This document shows positions 8,709-16,679 of a stretch of 64,000 bases of DNA, piece by piece. Origin of the DNA: Colwellia sp. 1_MG-2023 (GTDB lineage: Bacteria; Pseudomonadota; Gammaproteobacteria; Enterobacterales; Alteromonadaceae); the NCBI RefSeq assembly GCF_030546755.1, contig NZ_JAUOPE010000004.1, positions 1-64,000 of the forward strand, given 5' to 3'. The position numbers and the translations under genes were made by a program. The notes below the pieces were generated by a model. That model was not told the origin of the DNA. It saw nothing but the letters and a program-made list of their open reading frames with translations, and made no database searches. The stretch's first letter is position 1, and every line of letters begins with the position of its first letter.

Positions 8709-10571
8709 ATGAGGAAGCAAATTACCCGCTGTTTAACATGGTCATTAGCATTAGCCAGTTATTTGGCATTCGCCGATGGAGAAACTATTTATCAAGTATC
8801 GTTTGATAACGCTGTGCATCATGAAGCAGAGGTTTCAGCCACATTTACCGGTATTGAAAATCAAGTGCTAGAAGTACAAATGAGTCGTTCATCGCCGGGT
8901 CGTTATGCGATGCATGAGTTTATTAAAAATGTTTATAACGTTCGTGCCGTAAATAGTGTTGGCCAACCACTAGAAATTACCCGACCTAACCCATATCAAT
9001 GGCATATTGCCGGCCATGATGGTGAAGTAACGATAAATTACACCTTATTTGGTGATAGAGGAGATGGTACTTACAATCAAATTGACCGTACACATGCTCA
9101 TTTAAATATGCCTGCCAGTTTTGTATGGGCAACCAATCACGAAGAAAGAGCGATTAAAATAGAATTTCGTCCCTTCGATCCTCGCTGGAAAGTAGCGACT
9201 CAGTTACCACAAGCAGGGGGAACTTATCAATTCTCAGCGCCAAACCTACAATACTTTTTAGATAGCCCAACGGAATTGAGTGATCATCAAGTACGTAGTT
9301 GGCAAGTAAATTCTGCTGGGAAAAATCAAACCATCAATTTAGCAGTACACCATAATGGAACTGCAGAAGACTTAGATAAATACACTGAAAAAGCGAAGGC
9401 GGTTGTTGCTGAGCAAATCAAAGTGTTTGGTGAGTTGCCGATCTTTGATTATGGAGAATATACCTTCATTGCTTGTTATCTTCCTCATGTTAGCGGTGAT
9501 GGTATGGAGCATCGCAATTCTACAATAATCACTAATACCGCTTCATTAGACGAAGCTGAATTTAGCCAATTAGGCACCTTATCACATGAGTTTTTTCATG
9601 CTTGGAACGTTGAACGTATACGCCCACAAGAGTTAGAGCCATTTAACTATAGTGGAGCAAATATGACACCGAGCTTATGGTTAGCGGAAGGTTTTACTAA
9701 CTATTATGGCAGTTTAATTTTGAAAAGAAGCCAAGAGTGGGATGAAGAAAAATACCTAGATAAAGTGGCAAGCAATATTAATAAAGCCTATAACGCGCGT
9801 GGTCGATTATATTCAACTCCTGAAGGAGCGAGTCAATTTGCTACCTTCACCGATGCAGGTGTATCAAAAGATAGAACGAATTATCATAATATCTTTTTCA
9901 GTTATTATTATTATGGTGAAGTCATGGGTCTGGCATTAGATCTATCGTTAAGAAAACACTTTCCTGGCAAGTCTTTAGACGATTATATGCGCCAATTATG
10001 GCTTGATTTTGGCAAAACAGAAACGCCATATTCACGTGAAGATGCGCGTAATACTTTGTTAAAAATTACTGGTGATCAACGCTTTACCGATAAGTTTTTT
10101 GCTGAGCATATTTATGGTCAAACAAAACCAGATTATGCCGCCTTGTTAGCTCCTGCAGGTTTAAAGTTAGAGCAAAAAGATGATGAAAGTGCATTTCTTG
10201 GTAAAGTAAGTTTTAACTTCCGTGGCGAAGATGCAATGGTGAGCAACACGATTTTAGTGGGTAGCCCGTTATATCGTGCTGGAGTAGAACGAGGCGATCA
10301 AATTGTTAAGCTTGGCCGAAGAACTATTCGCAATAATGATCTATGGGACAAAGCCTTAGCACAGTTTTCTCCAGGTGATGTGACGACGATTGAATATATA
10401 CAACGTGGTGAAACGGTTAAAAAACAAATTGGTTTTATCAGCGATCCAAGTTTAAAAATCTCTAAATTAGATGATGAATTATTGTTAGAAGAACATAGCA
10501 ATTTTTTAATTGATTGGCTGGGAAAAGATAAAGCAGAAAATGATTCAGATGCTGAATCTTTATCGCTTTAA
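8709..10571 (+). CDS. M61-family metallopeptidase with PDZ domain
   Basis: 620 residues from the ATG at 8709, which follows AGGA at good spacing; an upstream TTG is less likely. Residues 1-20 form a signal peptide ending AFA-DG, so the enzyme is periplasmic or exported. The zinc site is HEFFH (H293, E294, H297) with the third ligand in LAEGFTNYY (E327), as in M61 glycyl aminopeptidases. The C-terminal part, about residues 475-585, contains a PDZ-like domain ('GSPLYRAGVERGDQIVKLG'). Family members remove N-terminal residues, preferring Gly or Ala. It stands alone here. Confidence 0.9.
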   Translation: MRKQITRCLTWSLALASYLAFADGETIYQVSFDNAVHHEAEVSATFTGIENQVLEVQMSRSSPGRYAMHEFIKNVYNVRAVNSVGQPLEITRPNPYQWHIAGHDGEVTINYTLFGDRGDGTYNQIDRTHAHLNMPASFVWATNHEERAIKIEFRPFDPRWKVATQLPQAGGTYQFSAPNLQYFLDSPTELSDHQVRSWQVNSAGKNQTINLAVHHNGTAEDLDKYTEKAKAVVAEQIKVFGELPIFDYGEYTFIACYLPHVSGDGMEHRNSTIITNTASLDEAEFSQLGTLSHEFFHAWNVERIRPQELEPFNYSGANMTPSLWLAEGFTNYYGSLILKRSQEWDEEKYLDKVASNINKAYNARGRLYSTPEGASQFATFTDAGVSKDRTNYHNIFFSYYYYGEVMGLALDLSLRKHFPGKSLDDYMRQLWLDFGKTETPYSREDARNTLLKITGDQRFTDKFFAEHIYGQTKPDYAALLAPAGLKLEQKDDESAFLGKVSFNFRGEDAMVSNTILVGSPLYRAGVERGDQIVKLGRRTIRNNDLWDKALAQFSPGDVTTIEYIQRGETVKKQIGFISDPSLKISKLDDELLLEEHSNFLIDWLGKDKAENDSDAESLSL

Positions 10572-10673
10572 TAGTCAGTAGTTTTGATAAATAAATTTAT
10601 AGTATATGATTGGGTAACAGCGAATCGCTTGTTACTCAATCGATCACTTTAATGAACAATCAAGGGTTCAATT

Positions 10674-11099
10674 TTGTACTCGTCAAATCAAATAGAAAGT
10701 ATAACTGCCGAACTTAGGCACTCGCTTGGGGATAATATTCCTTGGAAATATGAAGATAAAATGGCGGTTATGTTGAGTGAGTTTGCCCAAAACAAATCTG
10801 ACGTTGTCTTTGAAAAACTAAAAGTTAGCTTAACTGATGAATGGCATAGTAAAACGGTTAAAAAAATGCCTAAAGCATTGAAAAAGCAATTGGGTGATTT
10901 AGCTAAATTGAGCAAAAACCAAAAAATTCTTGCCGTGCCTGCTCAAGACTCAACACCCGCTCTTGTGGCATTATGGTGGCCTTGGGATCATGGTGGCACT
11001 TATTCATTAAGATTAAAAGTACTAGAACAGAGCTATGATAATACCCTTGAACCATCAACCGGTTTATTGTCGTGGTGCAAAAATTTGTTTAGCTCTTAA
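10674..11099 (+). CDS. Conserved-looking hypothetical protein
   Basis: 141 residues, not recognised. The frame opens with TTG, preceded by AAGGG at suitable spacing; the next ATG is residue 29, which would give a much shorter protein. The first two-thirds are charged and helical ('DEWHSKTVKKMPKALKKQLG'), and the last third has a Trp-rich stretch 'ALWWPWDHGGTYSLRLKVL' that looks like a beta sheet. No signal peptide or membrane segment. It stands between the M61 peptidase and the b561-type cytochrome, on the same strand but with gaps of about 100 bases on both sides. Coding is supported by length and composition, not by homology. Confidence 0.6.
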   Translation: MYSSNQIESITAELRHSLGDNIPWKYEDKMAVMLSEFAQNKSDVVFEKLKVSLTDEWHSKTVKKMPKALKKQLGDLAKLSKNQKILAVPAQDSTPALVALWWPWDHGGTYSLRLKVLEQSYDNTLEPSTGLLSWCKNLFSS

Positions 11100-11213
11100 A
11101 ACTTGCTAAAGATTTTTAGTCATAACGCGAAAAATTAACCATTTACCGAAAACAACTATAAAATCCCTTCATTAAAGCATAGAGTTTATATGTAACTTTT
11201 TGAGATGGTAATT

Positions 11214-11906
11214 ATGGCTAAACAACAACTTATTTGGGATTTACCCGTCAGAATTTTTCACTGGTGTTTTGTCGGCGTGCTGCTCGCTCTTTGGTACACA
11301 TCAGATCAAGATAATGGTTTGATTGAGGTTCATATCAAACTTGGATATACCGCCTTAGGTTTGACTATTTTTAGAATACTTTGGGGGTTTGTTGGTACTA
11401 CCCATGCTAAATTTATTAATTTTATCCCTCGGCCTAAGCAAATAAAAAGTTACATTCAACAATTGAGAATTGGTAAAGTTAAAAACTATATCGGCCATAA
11501 TCCATTAGGTAGTTTAATGGTGATTTTTATATTATTTGCCGTACTAGTTCAAGCGACAAGCGGGTTATTTATCAGTGATGATATTTTTTCAGCAGGCCCA
11601 TACAATAGTGTATTAACCAGCGAACTTGAAAAAATACTAAAAACGGTTCATAGCAATGGCTTTAATATTATTGCGACATTATCTGCAATTCATATTTTAG
11701 CGGTTTTATATTACTTAATCGTCAAAAAACAAAACTTGATTAAACCAATGTTTACGGGCAAAAAATCATTAAACAATGATGATGCTAAACATGCAATTAA
11801 ACATTCAAAATTATTTATAGCCCTAATTGTTGCTATTGCAGTTGTCTGTTTTGTTTACTGGTTAGTCGTTATCAATGCACCAGTGATTGAAGAATACTAT
11901 TATTGA
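11214..11906 (+). CDS. Di-haem b561-type cytochrome
   Basis: 230 residues with four membrane segments. It belongs to the bacterial cytochrome b561 / hydrogenase-type cytochrome b fold: the opening 'WDLPVRIFHWCFVGVLLALW' places the first haem histidine in helix 1, further histidines lie in 'GLIEVHIKLGYTALGL' and near 'SNGFNIIATLSAIHILAVLYY'. Such proteins pass electrons from the quinone pool to c-type partners. An ATG at 11205 is also in frame, but 11214 has the GAGATGG ribosome site in front. It converges on a gene for a cytochrome c556-like protein (11994-12464), a common pairing. Confidence 0.87.
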   Translation: MAKQQLIWDLPVRIFHWCFVGVLLALWYTSDQDNGLIEVHIKLGYTALGLTIFRILWGFVGTTHAKFINFIPRPKQIKSYIQQLRIGKVKNYIGHNPLGSLMVIFILFAVLVQATSGLFISDDIFSAGPYNSVLTSELEKILKTVHSNGFNIIATLSAIHILAVLYYLIVKKQNLIKPMFTGKKSLNNDDAKHAIKHSKLFIALIVAIAVVCFVYWLVVINAPVIEEYYY

Positions 11907-11953
11907 TATATGTGTTGAATGGTTTGGTGATTGGGTGTGGTAAATTGAGTTAA

Positions 11954-11980
11954 GCTGAGGCGAAAGTAACACGCCTCAGC
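11954..11980. terminator. Hairpin between convergent cytochrome genes
   Basis: GCTGAGGCG (11954-11962) pairs perfectly with CGCCTCAGC (11972-11980). It sits between two convergent stop codons and could end transcripts from both sides, but no T tract follows on either strand, so its strength is unsure. Confidence 0.55.
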
Positions 11981-11993
11981 GCTAACAATATAA

Positions 11994-12464
11994 TTAATCT
12001 TTTTTAAAGACATCGTGGCACCCGCCACAAGTCTTTCCAACGCCACCAATAGCTTTTTTAATTTCGCCTTCATTGCCTGTTTTTGCTACTGCCATTAAAT
12101 GCGCAGAAGATTTGTTCAAGTCTGCAATTTTTTCAGCAAATAAATCTTTTTCTTGCCACACTTTATCTAAGGCTTCTGTTTTGACAGAAAACTTTGAAGT
12201 GTCTGTGCGAGTATAATCGGCGATCATATAAGAAAGTTGATTAATGCGTAAGGCATGCTTTTCAATTGCTTCAATATCAAAGGCAACTTTCCCTTTTGCC
12301 ATACCGCCCAATGGTCCCATATTACTTCTTATTAATGAAAACACTGATTGGCGCAATTCTGTTGCTTGTTTGGCATGCTTTTCTGATTTTGCCGTCTCAG
12401 CAGTAGCTAAAGTTGCGGTTAACAGTAAAGTACAAACGAAGGTAGATTTTGTGATTAAATTCAT
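11994..12464 (-). CDS. Cytochrome c (class II, c556/c'-like)
   Basis: 156 residues with an N-terminal signal peptide (residues 1-22, ending ATA-ET), so periplasmic. The single haem site CGGCH is close to the C terminus, and the rest is helical, which is the layout of class II cytochromes (c' and c556, four-helix bundle). The family transports electrons or binds gases such as NO. The convergent b561-type cytochrome is a likely membrane partner. Helix 1 includes 'RQSVFSLIRSNMGPLGGM', matching the conserved opening with a Met ligand of c556-type members. Confidence 0.9.
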   Translation of the reverse strand: MNLITKSTFVCTLLLTATLATAETAKSEKHAKQATELRQSVFSLIRSNMGPLGGMAKGKVAFDIEAIEKHALRINQLSYMIADYTRTDTSKFSVKTEALDKVWQEKDLFAEKIADLNKSSAHLMAVAKTGNEGEIKKAIGGVGKTCGGCHDVFKKD

Positions 12465-12750
12465 ATTTATTCCTTAAGTATAATCTTGGTTGATAATGAT
12501 TTTATTGAACATATAGCCAATTTTTTTATTGGTTTTTAACCTTTTTTATTGCTGTAAAGCGGGTTGTTTTTTATGTTAAAAATTTAAATTCTGTTACCTT
12601 TCTCCACGTTTGTTGTTCAAAAAAACACCATTACGGCATTGTTGAATTAAATAATTATTGTATATTAAACAGGTTGTTAAGGCGATTTCTCTTATTTTTG
12701 TCCGATTTCGAACCGAAAATTCCCATTTTCGAACTTAGTTAAATACACGA

Positions 12751-14037
12751 TTAATTCACCGCTAAATGCAGGGGAAGAATTATCATAATGGTAGCACCTT
12801 TTTCTTCATTATTGTGAATTTCAATAACACCTTGGTGTTGTTCAATTACATTTTTACAAAAGCTTAATCCGACACCTTGACCATTTAATTTTGTGGAATA
12901 CAAAGGAATAAATAAATTGTCTAGGTTATCAAATCCATGTCCATCATCTATCACTTCAATAATTAAATGTTGTTCGTGTTCTGAAAAATTTACTTGAACA
13001 TTTCTGGCTTCAGCTTCTTGTGAATTATTAAGTAAATTTAGAAAAACTTGTTCAAACAATGAAAGGTCAACATAAATGGTCTGGATGGAAAAGTCGAACA
13101 AAATAGTTAGGTTTTGGCAAGCATGACTTAAAGAATCAGATAATGCTTGAAGGGAAACGTCTTGTCTCAATATCTCGTTAATAGGAAAAAGCATAGAATA
13201 ACGGTCAACATAAGTTTGTAGATGATGACTGCGTTCAGTGATAATTTCTAAAGCCTTTTTATCATTTTCGATAAGGCTTTTACTGGCGAGAGTTTCCGAG
13301 AGAGATGAAACAGGAGTTAAGGAATTTCTCACTTCATTGCTTAATATATGGATAATTTTCTGCCAAGCATGTAATTGCCCTGTTTGAACTGCCAAAGAAA
13401 TATCAATAAACATTAATAATTGATAGCCATGTTCATTTTCATTCGTTTGACAGTGCTTTATTTGCCACTTTTGATCGCTAAAACGAGAATGCCAAGTTGA
13501 GCCATCAAAACTAAGAGCTAATTGCTCAGGAGAAGCATGGCGATACATTTGCCAAGATTGTTGATACAAATTTGCAAACGCATGGTTTGCATAGATTAAT
13601 TGCTGCTTGTGATTAAAAATTAAAACCGGGGAATCAAGGTTTTTAATCAATTGATTAATATGAAGAGTATGCTGATCAACATTGCTTTCTTTCTCTTGTA
13701 AAGATTCGCTAAGTTGATTGAGTTGTTGATGAAAAGTTTTTACTTTACCTTGTGAAAAAGAAGACTTAGCAAATTGGTTGTAGTTTTCTTGTTTAATGGC
13801 GTCTATATGTAATTCTGCGCGGGTAAAGGCACGCATTACGCGAAACTTTATCACGGCAATAAACCAAATAATAAACAATAAAAGTGCAAAGCTAGAAACG
13901 ATAATCCATTGCCAATGTAAACCTAATTGCCACTGGTATAAGCCTAAAAAAATTAAGCTGGGTAGGGCTAATAGAAATAACTTTATCGATAAGAATTTCT
14001 CTAATGAATTAATTTTAAGCAAGATCGTATTTCTCAA
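12751..14037 (-). CDS. NtrY-like sensor kinase lacking the phospho-acceptor histidine
   Basis: 428 residues. Two membrane helices lie at about 18-36 and 42-64. A PAS-like segment follows (about 110-210) and then the dimerisation helix 'ILSNEVRNSLTPVSSLSETL'. In related kinases this reads H-E-x-x-N-S-L-T-P; here the histidine is Asn (N234, codon AAT at 13336-13338). The ATP-binding domain keeps its N box (NLLNNSQEA), G1 (DDGHGF) and G2 (GQGVGLSF), so nucleotide binding is likely. The gene overlaps the end of the response-regulator gene by 23 bases. It may work as a phosphatase, scaffold or ATP-dependent sensor. The missing histidine is seen directly; function is inference. Confidence 0.85.
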   Translation of the reverse strand: MRNTILLKINSLEKFLSIKLFLLALPSLIFLGLYQWQLGLHWQWIIVSSFALLLFIIWFIAVIKFRVMRAFTRAELHIDAIKQENYNQFAKSSFSQGKVKTFHQQLNQLSESLQEKESNVDQHTLHINQLIKNLDSPVLIFNHKQQLIYANHAFANLYQQSWQMYRHASPEQLALSFDGSTWHSRFSDQKWQIKHCQTNENEHGYQLLMFIDISLAVQTGQLHAWQKIIHILSNEVRNSLTPVSSLSETLASKSLIENDKKALEIITERSHHLQTYVDRYSMLFPINEILRQDVSLQALSDSLSHACQNLTILFDFSIQTIYVDLSLFEQVFLNLLNNSQEAEARNVQVNFSEHEQHLIIEVIDDGHGFDNLDNLFIPLYSTKLNGQGVGLSFCKNVIEQHQGVIEIHNNEEKGATIMIILPLHLAVN

Positions 14038-15355
14038 CTCTGCGATACATTGAAGATTTAGTTAACCCTAATATTTTAGCGGCTTTAGGAATATTGTTGT
14101 CGGTTTGCAAAAGTGCTTTTTGAATTAAGTTAATTTCTGCCTCTCGTAACGTCATTAACGGCAATTCGACGTTAGGATTATTTGCGGTTAATCTTAGATC
14201 CTCAATATCAATTGCTTGGTTGTTATTTAATAACACAGCCCTTTCGACAAGCTGGCTTAATTCTCGAATATTTCCAGGCCAATGATAATGGCAAAGCGCT
14301 TGTTGAGCACCTTGGGTTAATTCACAATAATCACGTTGATATTTTTGGCTAAACTTAGCAATAAAAAACTGTGCTAGTGGGATAATATCTTGTTCCCTTT
14401 CTTGAAGCGGCGGCAGATGCAATATTTCGGCACTGATACATTTATAAAGATCTTTGTGAAATTTATTGTTTGTCATTAACGACGATAAATCGACATTGGT
14501 GCTACTGATTATTCGACAATTAATATCATGGCTATAACTGATATTAGAGGTTTTAGGTTCGTTATTTATGATTGTTTGAAGGAATTTTTTTTGGTGATTC
14601 AACGGGAGAAGTTCAATCCCATGAACAAATAATGTTCCTTGATCGGCTAAAGATAGATAGCCTAAATGTTGGTTCTGCTTTTCAGTGAACGTACTGATGT
14701 TGTCACCAAACATTTCTTTATCAAAAAGAGAATGATCGATGGCTGCTACATCGACAGCAACCCATGCATGTTGTTTTTCTGAGCATTGTTGATGGATTTG
14801 ACGCGCGAATTCACTTTTACCCGAGCCACTATCTCCGGTCAGTAAAATATTTGCCTTACTGTTTGTTAATGCTTTTATTTCATCTTGAAGTTGTAGCATA
14901 CAAGCTGAACGCCATTGATATAGTTCAGCGGTACTCGGCTTTAATTGTTGCTTAAATTTATCGTTTTCTAATTGTAAGGAAGCTAAAGAAAGCTGTTGTT
15001 CAACCATGTGTAATAACTGTTGATTACGCCAAGGTTTTTCAATAATGTTTTTTACACCAAGTTGTATTGCTTGTTTAACCAGCTCAACATTGTGCCAAGT
15101 TGACATAATAATAACGGGAATAGAAATATTGTTACTTTTAAGCCAAGCTAAAAAACGCAAACTTTCTTGCTCAGTGGTAGCATCTAAATGGCCATTCATA
15201 TCTAAAATGATTAAAGAGATTTTTTGTTCTTTTAGCTTAAGTTGAGCAGTTTGTGGATTATCGGCTTCAACAATTTGATAATGATGTGATTCAAGCAAAA
15301 GTGACAAACTCATGCGGATATCTGCGCGATTATCTACAACTAAAATATGGGTCAT
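14015..15355 (-). CDS. NtrC-family response regulator with degenerate AAA+ motifs
   Basis: 446 residues: receiver domain (1-120; D52 is the likely phosphorylation site, K107 conserved, but the second acidic-pocket residue is Asn at 9), AAA+ domain (about 145-370) and a C-terminal Fis-type helix-turn-helix (about 400-446, 'IPKAAKILGLTKSSMYRRVEK'). The Walker A motif GDSGSGKS is intact. Walker B, normally GTLFLDE, reads GTLFVHG (H245-G246), and the sigma-54 contact loop GAFTGA reads STFTEK (221-226). The protein therefore probably cannot hydrolyse ATP normally or open sigma-54 promoters; VpsR-like regulators with changed loops are a known precedent. It is co-transcribed with the kinase at 12751-14037. 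Confidence 0.88.
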   Translation of the reverse strand: MTHILVVDNRADIRMSLSLLLESHHYQIVEADNPQTAQLKLKEQKISLIILDMNGHLDATTEQESLRFLAWLKSNNISIPVIIMSTWHNVELVKQAIQLGVKNIIEKPWRNQQLLHMVEQQLSLASLQLENDKFKQQLKPSTAELYQWRSACMLQLQDEIKALTNSKANILLTGDSGSGKSEFARQIHQQCSEKQHAWVAVDVAAIDHSLFDKEMFGDNISTFTEKQNQHLGYLSLADQGTLFVHGIELLPLNHQKKFLQTIINNEPKTSNISYSHDINCRIISSTNVDLSSLMTNNKFHKDLYKCISAEILHLPPLQEREQDIIPLAQFFIAKFSQKYQRDYCELTQGAQQALCHYHWPGNIRELSQLVERAVLLNNNQAIDIEDLRLTANNPNVELPLMTLREAEINLIQKALLQTDNNIPKAAKILGLTKSSMYRRVEKYDLA

Positions 15356-15688
15356 AAAGCTCTAATACCTACAAATAAACCAACGTTATTAACTAAAAGA
15401 TGAAACACTACGCGATTGAAAGTTCACGATAACAAACCAGCTACAACGAAGCAAAAGCTCTGTCATTATACCAATTAGCATTGATATTCCTAACGAATTA
15501 CCATTGAATTGTTCTGGATGTTGAATAATGTGAATAAGTTATATTTTTAAAGCATGTATGGACGACAAGGGTTTATAAGGGCGTGTTGATCTTTCGAGGT
15601 TGAATTTTGTTCAAAATAAAAATCATCGCGTAAGATCAACGCGCCCTAAACGATATGACTATTCATTTATATCAGCGCTTGAGTAAGG
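15356..15688. other. Intergenic stretch containing an inverted-repeat element
   Basis: 333 bases separate two minus-strand regulator operons. The part from 15578 to 15647 is a short element with terminal inverted repeats, listed separately. The remaining 220 bases must hold the end of the upstream hybrid-kinase operon and the promoter of the NtrC-like gene, but I see no clear operator. Confidence 0.5.
15578..15647. mobile_element. MITE-like element with terminal inverted repeats
   Basis: AGGGCGTGTTGATCTT (15578-15593) and AAGATCAACGCGCCCT (15632-15647) are inverted copies with one mismatch in 16 bases, enclosing 38 bases with no coding capacity. The left half, from 15585, shares 32 of 37 bases with 2563-2599 in another intergenic region. 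Two related copies plus terminal inverted repeats suggest a non-autonomous insertion-sequence derivative. I see no convincing target-site duplication. It may also act as a terminator hairpin for the HD-GYP operon. Confidence 0.6.
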
Positions 15689-16675
15689 TTAATCATCTTG
15701 CCAACGGTTTTTGATCGCTAAAATCTCGTCAATATTATCTTCAAAAAGTTGTACAAGATCGGGATCAAAATGCACACCGCTTTGCTCTTTAATAAAGTTC
15801 ATGGCTTTTTCTATTGACCAAGCTTCTTTATAAGGTCTAACACTTGTTAATGCATCAAAAACGTCAGCCAAGGCAACAATGCGGCCTTCAATAGGAATAT
15901 CTTCACCAGCTAAACCATTGGGATAACCTGTACCGTCCCATTTTTCATGGTGGGTTAAGGCTACGACTTTGGCGAGAGTGATGAGGTCTGAGTCATCATC
16001 TCCGAGGATGTTTGCGCCAATCGTTGGATGAGTTTTCATAATCTCAAACTCTTCTACAGTAAGCTTGCCAGGTTTAAGCATAATACTGTCAGGAATTCCT
16101 ATTTTTCCTAAATCATGCATTGGCGCAGCATGCAGTAAATCGTCTGCTTGTTGTATAGAGAATCCAGATGCTAAAGCAATTACTTTTGAGTAATGGCTCA
16201 TTCGCATAACATGCATACCGGTTTCATTATCTTTGTATTCAGCAGCATGACCTAACCGTTGGATAATTTGTAAGCGTGTTCGTCTAAGCTCATCGGCTTG
16301 CACGAGCGATAAATGAGTGGCGACTCTCGCTTTAACCACAGGTGCTGATACGGGTTTAGTAATGTAGTCTACAGCACCTAATTCTAGGCCTTGTGCTTCA
16401 TCAGTCTGATCATTTAAAGCCGTGACAAAAATAATGGGTATTTTGATCGTGCTAGGGTTTGCTTTTAATTGTGAGCAGACTTCCAAACCGGTTATATCGG
16501 GCATCATAATATCTAACAATATCAGGTCTGGCATTTTACTATTGGCTAATCGAATTGCTTCATTGCCACTTTTGGCGAAAACTAACCGATAATCATTTTG
16601 TAGTATTTGCTTCAATACTCGTAAATTAGCAGGCTCATCATCGACAATTAAAATGGTTGCTTGTTGATTGTCCAT
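15689..16675 (-). CDS. Response regulator with HD-GYP c-di-GMP phosphodiesterase domain
   Basis: 328 residues. Residues 1-122 are a receiver domain with phosphorylation site D55 (LLDIMMPD). Residues 140-328 are an HD-GYP domain with HDLGK (187-191), THHEKWDGTGYP (241-252) and 'GRIVALADVFDALTS', so metal-binding and GYP residues are all present and it should hydrolyse c-di-GMP. The gene starts 4 bases after the hybrid-kinase gene stops and is surely co-transcribed with it, which makes that kinase the likely phosphodonor through its HPt domain. Confidence 0.95.
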   Translation of the reverse strand: MDNQQATILIVDDEPANLRVLKQILQNDYRLVFAKSGNEAIRLANSKMPDLILLDIMMPDITGLEVCSQLKANPSTIKIPIIFVTALNDQTDEAQGLELGAVDYITKPVSAPVVKARVATHLSLVQADELRRTRLQIIQRLGHAAEYKDNETGMHVMRMSHYSKVIALASGFSIQQADDLLHAAPMHDLGKIGIPDSIMLKPGKLTVEEFEIMKTHPTIGANILGDDDSDLITLAKVVALTHHEKWDGTGYPNGLAGEDIPIEGRIVALADVFDALTSVRPYKEAWSIEKAMNFIKEQSGVHFDPDLVQLFEDNIDEILAIKNRWQDD

Positions 16676-16679
16676 CGTA

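Noticed and set aside
10688-10915. A 75-codon minus-strand frame inside the hypothetical gene at 10674-11099
   Set aside because: The plus-strand frame is longer and has a better start context; the minus frame shows no family features.
12712-12729. Weak AT-rich hairpin downstream of the kinase gene as terminator
   Set aside because: The stem CGAAAA/TTTTCG is only six pairs and has no T tract.
12751-15355. Sequence error as the cause of the missing kinase histidine
   Set aside because: The frame is intact and the partner regulator also lacks several motif residues independently, so a single base error does not explain the pattern, although it cannot be ruled out for the one codon.
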